In this document: one piece after another, positions 61,033 through 64,000 of the stretch
Layout: each line of letters opens with the position of its first letter
How positions within the stretch are numbered: position 1 is the first letter of the stretch
NCBI RefSeq assembly: GCF_007858255.1
Contig: NZ_VFEU01000015.1
Coordinates: 1 to 64,000, forward strand
From: Pseudomonas rhodesiae
GTDB lineage: Bacteria; Pseudomonadota; Gammaproteobacteria; Pseudomonadales; Pseudomonadaceae
DNA length: 64,000 nt
Direction of reading: 5' to 3'
Translations under genes and position numbers: made by a program
Notes under the pieces: generated by a model
Seen by the model: the letters and a program-made list of their open reading frames with translations, nothing else
Databases searched by the model: none
What the model was told of the DNA's origin: nothing

Positions 61033-61920
61033 ATGTCGACTCATGATACGTACTACGTACCAGCGCAAAGCAAATGGCCAATAATTGCCACGTTCGGTCT
61101 GTTGATCACCGTGTACGGCCTGGGCCTGTGGTTCAACGACCTCAAGGCCGCGCGCCCGGAATCCCACGGGCCGTGGATCTTTTTCGTCGGTGGCCTGCTG
61201 TTGGCCTACATGCTGTTCGGCTGGTTCGGCGCGGTGATCAAGGAAAGTCGCGCCGGTTTGTACAGTTCGCAGATGGACCGCTCGTTCCGCTGGGGCATGA
61301 GTTGGTTCATCTTTTCCGAAGTGATGTTCTTTATCGCGTTCTTCGGTGCGCTGTTTTATGTGCGGCATGTGTCCGGTCCGGCATTGGCGGGCGAAGGTCC
61401 TAAGGGCATCGCGCATATGCTGTGGCCGAACTTCGAGTTTGCCTGGCCGTTGCTCAACAACCCGGACCCGAAACTCTATCCTGCGCCGGAGGGCACCATC
61501 AGCCCGTGGGGCTTACCGTTGGTCAATACGATTTTGCTGGTCAGTTCCAGCGTGACCATCACCATTGCCCACCATGCCCTGCGTAAAGGCCATCGCGGTG
61601 CTCTGAAACTCTGGCTGGCGATCACCGTGCTGCTGGGCTTGGCGTTCCTTGGGTTCCAGGCCGAGGAATATATCCACGCCTATAAAGAGCTGGGTCTGAC
61701 CTTGGGCTCGGGCGTGTACGGCGCGACCTTCTTTATGCTCACCGGTTTTCACGGCGCCCACGTGACCATCGGCACGATCATTCTGTTTGTGATGCTGATG
61801 CGCATCCTGCGCGGGCATTTCAATGCCGAGCACCAGTTCGGCTTCGAAGCGGCCAGTTGGTATTGGCACTTTGTGGATGTGGTGTGGATCGGCCTGTTTT
61901 TCTTCGTTTACGTGCTGTAG
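61033..61920 (+). CDS. coxC: Cytochrome c oxidase subunit III
   Basis: A 295-residue membrane subunit with seven helices. GMSWFIFSEVMFFIAFFGAL and FHGAHVTIGTIILF are typical of subunit III, and WYWHFVDVVWIGLFFFVYVL closes the protein. AGGAGAG precedes the ATG. It completes the catalytic core of the oxidase. Confidence 0.97.
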   Translation: MSTHDTYYVPAQSKWPIIATFGLLITVYGLGLWFNDLKAARPESHGPWIFFVGGLLLAYMLFGWFGAVIKESRAGLYSSQMDRSFRWGMSWFIFSEVMFFIAFFGALFYVRHVSGPALAGEGPKGIAHMLWPNFEFAWPLLNNPDPKLYPAPEGTISPWGLPLVNTILLVSSSVTITIAHHALRKGHRGALKLWLAITVLLGLAFLGFQAEEYIHAYKELGLTLGSGVYGATFFMLTGFHGAHVTIGTIILFVMLMRILRGHFNAEHQFGFEAASWYWHFVDVVWIGLFFFVYVL

Positions 61921-61926
61921 GGCGTT

Positions 61927-62130
61927 TCACCACGGCGCGTGCGAGACCAGCTGGCCGCTGAAAAAGCCCCAGGTAATCAAGCCGAGGGTGATCACGGCCA
62001 GGACCACGCGCACGGTCAGGGCAGTGACGAGGCGGTTGGAGTGGCCCTCGTCCTTGACCAGAAAGAACAAGCCACTGAACAGGCTCACGACGGTCGCGAT
62101 CAGCATCAGGGCAATGGCTGCTTTGAGCAT
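61927..62130 (-). CDS. DUF2909 twin-transmembrane protein
   Basis: A 67-residue membrane protein with two helices (about 4-25 and 40-60) joined by a short charged loop (VKDEGHSNR). ATG 62130 has AGGAG upstream. It lies on the strand opposite the cox genes, inside the cluster, 6 nt after coxC; the same oddity exists in other pseudomonads. Function unknown, perhaps oxidase assembly by context. Confidence 0.85.
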   Translation of the reverse strand: MLKAAIALMLIATVVSLFSGLFFLVKDEGHSNRLVTALTVRVVLAVITLGLITWGFFSGQLVSHAPW

Positions 62131-62163
62131 GGTGCGGCTCCTGGGCTTTCGAGGGGAGGGGCG

Positions 62164-62931
62164 ATGAAATCCAGTATAGCCAGTGCCTGGCAGCGCTTTC
62201 GTCCCGGTATTGCGCCGACGGTGGTAGTGCTTGTGCTGCTGCCGCTGATGGTGGGGCTGGGATGCTGGCAGTTGTCTCGCGGCCAGGAAAAGCAGGCGCT
62301 GGTGGACAGCTATGCCGAGCGCCGTGCGGCCGAACCGATCCATGGTGACCAGCTCGCGGCGCTCGCAGACCCTGCGTTTCGTCGGGTTCACCTGCGTGGG
62401 CAGTTCGATGCCGAACACAGCGTACTGCTCGACAACCGCATGCGCGATGGCAAGGCCGGTGTCGAGCTGCTGCAACCCTTCCATGACCAGGCCAGCGGTC
62501 TGTGGCTGTTGCTCAATCGCGGCTGGCTGCCCTGGCCGGACCGGCGCACCCCGCCGGCCTTCACCACCCCTGAACAACCGGTGAATCTCGACGCCTGGGT
62601 GTACGTGGCGCCGGGCGAAACCTTCCAGTTGCAGGCCGACCCGGTGGCGTCCAACTGGCCGCGCTTGCTCACCGCGCTGCACCCCTCCGCGTTGTGGGCC
62701 GAGCTGGGTCGCAGCGGGTATGGCTACGAGTTGCGCGCCGAACCCGGCCCGGGCACCTACGAAACCCGCTGGCCGGTCGTGGCCATGGGCCCGGAAAAAC
62801 ACCTGGCGTATGCCGTGCAGTGGTTCGCCATGGTCCTGGCGTTGCTGGCGCTTTATCTCTATCTCGGATGGCACCACACAAAAAAGGAGAAGCCCCATGA
62901 GAGCGGCCATGAATCCACCCAACATGTCTGA
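62164..62931 (+). CDS. SURF1-family cytochrome oxidase biogenesis protein
   Basis: A 255-residue inner-membrane protein with an N-terminal helix (about 17-36), a periplasmic domain and a C-terminal helix (about 223-241). LGCWQLSRGQEKQAL and LLNRGWLPWPDRR are SURF1 hallmarks. It assists heme a insertion or oxidase assembly. ATG 62164 has GAGGGGAGGGGCG upstream. Its end overlaps the next gene by 35 nt. Confidence 0.93.
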   Translation: MKSSIASAWQRFRPGIAPTVVVLVLLPLMVGLGCWQLSRGQEKQALVDSYAERRAAEPIHGDQLAALADPAFRRVHLRGQFDAEHSVLLDNRMRDGKAGVELLQPFHDQASGLWLLLNRGWLPWPDRRTPPAFTTPEQPVNLDAWVYVAPGETFQLQADPVASNWPRLLTALHPSALWAELGRSGYGYELRAEPGPGTYETRWPVVAMGPEKHLAYAVQWFAMVLALLALYLYLGWHHTKKEKPHESGHESTQHV

Positions 62932-63481
62932 GCTGCCCGACCGTCGCAAAGGCCGCTGGCAGTTGATCCTGATTCTGCTGATGGTCATCGGCCCGATGGT
63001 GTTGGCCACACTCATGTACAAGCTGCAGTTCTGGGTGCCCGACAGTCGCAGCTATCACGGCGAGCTGATTGGCGATGGCCAGACCCGCGCCGACATCGGC
63101 GTGCAGGCCGACGAGCAGCGCTGGCAACTGCTGGTTACGGCACCCACGGCCTGCGCCGCCGACTGCCAGCAACTGGTGTACCTGGCGCGGCAACTGCAGA
63201 TTGGCCTGGGCCGCGATGCTTCGCGCGCCAGTCATGCCCTGGCCAGCGCGCAACCTTTGAGCACTGACTATGACGCCAAGCTCAAGGCCGAATACCCCCA
63301 GTTGCAACGCTACGCGCTGGACCTGTCGACCTTCGGCAAAAACGCCGCCGCGCCGGGTGACGCGCAGCTTTGGATCGTCGATCCCCACGGCAACCTGGTG
63401 CTGCGCTATGACGCCACGGTCAAGGGCAAGGATTTGCTCAACGATCTGCGTCATCTGTTGAAACTGTCCAACATCGGATAA
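62897..63481 (+). CDS. Membrane-anchored protein of the cox cluster, function unknown
   Basis: A 194-residue protein with one N-terminal membrane helix (about 21-43) and a periplasmic domain that looks thioredoxin-like/SCO-like in outline (LLVTAPTACAADCQQLVYLA has a CxxxC pair; WIVDPHGNLVLRYD). This could fit a redox or copper step in oxidase assembly, but that is inference. AAGGAGA precedes ATG 62897. It sits between SURF1 and ctaA, as in P. aeruginosa. Confidence 0.85.
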   Translation: MRAAMNPPNMSELPDRRKGRWQLILILLMVIGPMVLATLMYKLQFWVPDSRSYHGELIGDGQTRADIGVQADEQRWQLLVTAPTACAADCQQLVYLARQLQIGLGRDASRASHALASAQPLSTDYDAKLKAEYPQLQRYALDLSTFGKNAAAPGDAQLWIVDPHGNLVLRYDATVKGKDLLNDLRHLLKLSNIG

Positions 63482-63491
63482 GGGCATCGTC

Positions 63492-64000
63492 ATGGCCAAA
63501 CCTGGATTTCGCCTCGCGTTGTTTGCCACCCTACTGGCGCTGATCGTCGTGCTGCTCGGTGCCTATACCCGCCTGACCCACGCCGGTCTCGGCTGCCCGG
63601 ATTGGCCCGGTTGCTACGGTTTTATTGGGGTGCCCAACAGTGAAGCCCAACTGGCCCATGCCGAATTGCATTTTCCTGACACACCGGTGGAGGCCGACAA
63701 AGGCTGGAGCGAGATGATCCATCGCTACTTCGCCGGCACCTTGGGGCTGCTGATCGGCGTATTGGCGGCGCGGTGCTGGAGTCATCGGCGCGATCCCGGT
63801 CAGCCGGTGAAGTTGCCGCTGTTTCTGCTCGCCGTGGTGTTCGCCCAGGCGGCGTTTGGTATGTGGACGGTGACATTGAAGCTGTGGCCGCAAGTGGTCA
63901 CGGGGCACTTGCTGGGAGGCTTTGCCACCCTGAGCCTGCTGTTTTTGCTGACCCTGCGTTTGTCGGGAGTTTTACCAGCGTTGATCGTGCCGAAGCGCCT
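63492..64000 (+). CDS. ctaA: Heme A synthase, COX15/CtaA family (partial, runs off the window)
   Basis: The first 169 residues of a membrane protein with helices at about 7-25, 75-92, 108-126 and 133-153. The N-terminus LLGAYTRLTHAGLGCPDWPGCYG is diagnostic of CtaA, which oxidises heme O to heme A for the oxidase. Conserved His residues appear in MIHRYFAGTLG and VTGHLLGG. The gene continues beyond position 64000. It follows the preceding gene by 10 nt. Confidence 0.94.
   Translation, partial: MAKPGFRLALFATLLALIVVLLGAYTRLTHAGLGCPDWPGCYGFIGVPNSEAQLAHAELHFPDTPVEADKGWSEMIHRYFAGTLGLLIGVLAARCWSHRRDPGQPVKLPLFLLAVVFAQAAFGMWTVTLKLWPQVVTGHLLGGFATLSLLFLLTLRLSGVLPALIVPKR

Overview
The window looks like a chromosomal stretch of a Pseudomonas of the fluorescens group, close to the replication origin. 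Gene content and order (glyQ/glyS, tag, lpxL, trkA-rsmB-fmt-def, dprA, tsaC, qor, hemF-aroE, trpBA/trpI, prlC, the cox cluster) follow the origin-proximal backbone known from P. aeruginosa and P. fluorescens. Seven exact TTATCCACA DnaA boxes in the first 28 kb and two near-perfect parS-like sites at 4.4-4.7 kb fit that position. REP-type hairpins of the GTGGGAGGGGGC kind, typical of fluorescent pseudomonads, occur in many intergenic gaps.

Region by region. 1-4.6 kb is accessory DNA: the end of one IS1182-family element, a GNAT acetyltransferase, a complete second IS1182-family element whose transposase is frameshifted, and a run of small genes (three unknowns, a MazE-tail fragment, and a putative DNA-binding protein with two matching palindromes around its promoter). 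4.7-8.1 kb holds a divergent two-component pair (OmpR-type regulator, CHASE2 histidine kinase). 8.2-14.7 kb carries lipid and envelope genes (plsC-like, gmhB, lpxL), glyQS and tag. 14.7-24.6 kb carries trkA, rsmB, fmt, def, a LysM-less relative of the usual LysM protein, dprA, tsaC, qor, hemF and aroE.

24.6-30 kb contains a SulP permease and a choline-O-sulfate module (binding protein, sulfatase betC, LysR regulator). 30-34.6 kb is a D-galactonate operon (dgoK-dgoA-dgoD-transporter) with no regulator beside it, followed by a BBE-type flavoprotein bracketed by two hairpins with the same 13-nt core. 36.4-39.5 kb is trpBA with trpI. 39.5-48.7 kb holds small stress or envelope proteins (ElaB/YqjD-like, dodecin, two DUF1161 paralogues, OsmC), an LLM flavoprotein, a lipoprotein metallopeptidase, a HAD phosphatase with a gamma carbonic anhydrase, prlC-yheV and a TpbA-like periplasmic phosphatase.

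48.9-52.8 kb encodes the three-subunit membrane-bound gluconate 2-dehydrogenase. Then come a radical SAM protein, a beta carbonic anhydrase paired with a SulP transporter (probable bicarbonate handling), and from 57.6 kb the caa3-type cytochrome c oxidase cluster (coxB, coxA, ctaG, coxC, assembly factors, ctaA) running off the window. I saw no rRNA, tRNA or CRISPR array. Functional calls rest on motifs, length and gene order recognised by eye; no database search was run.
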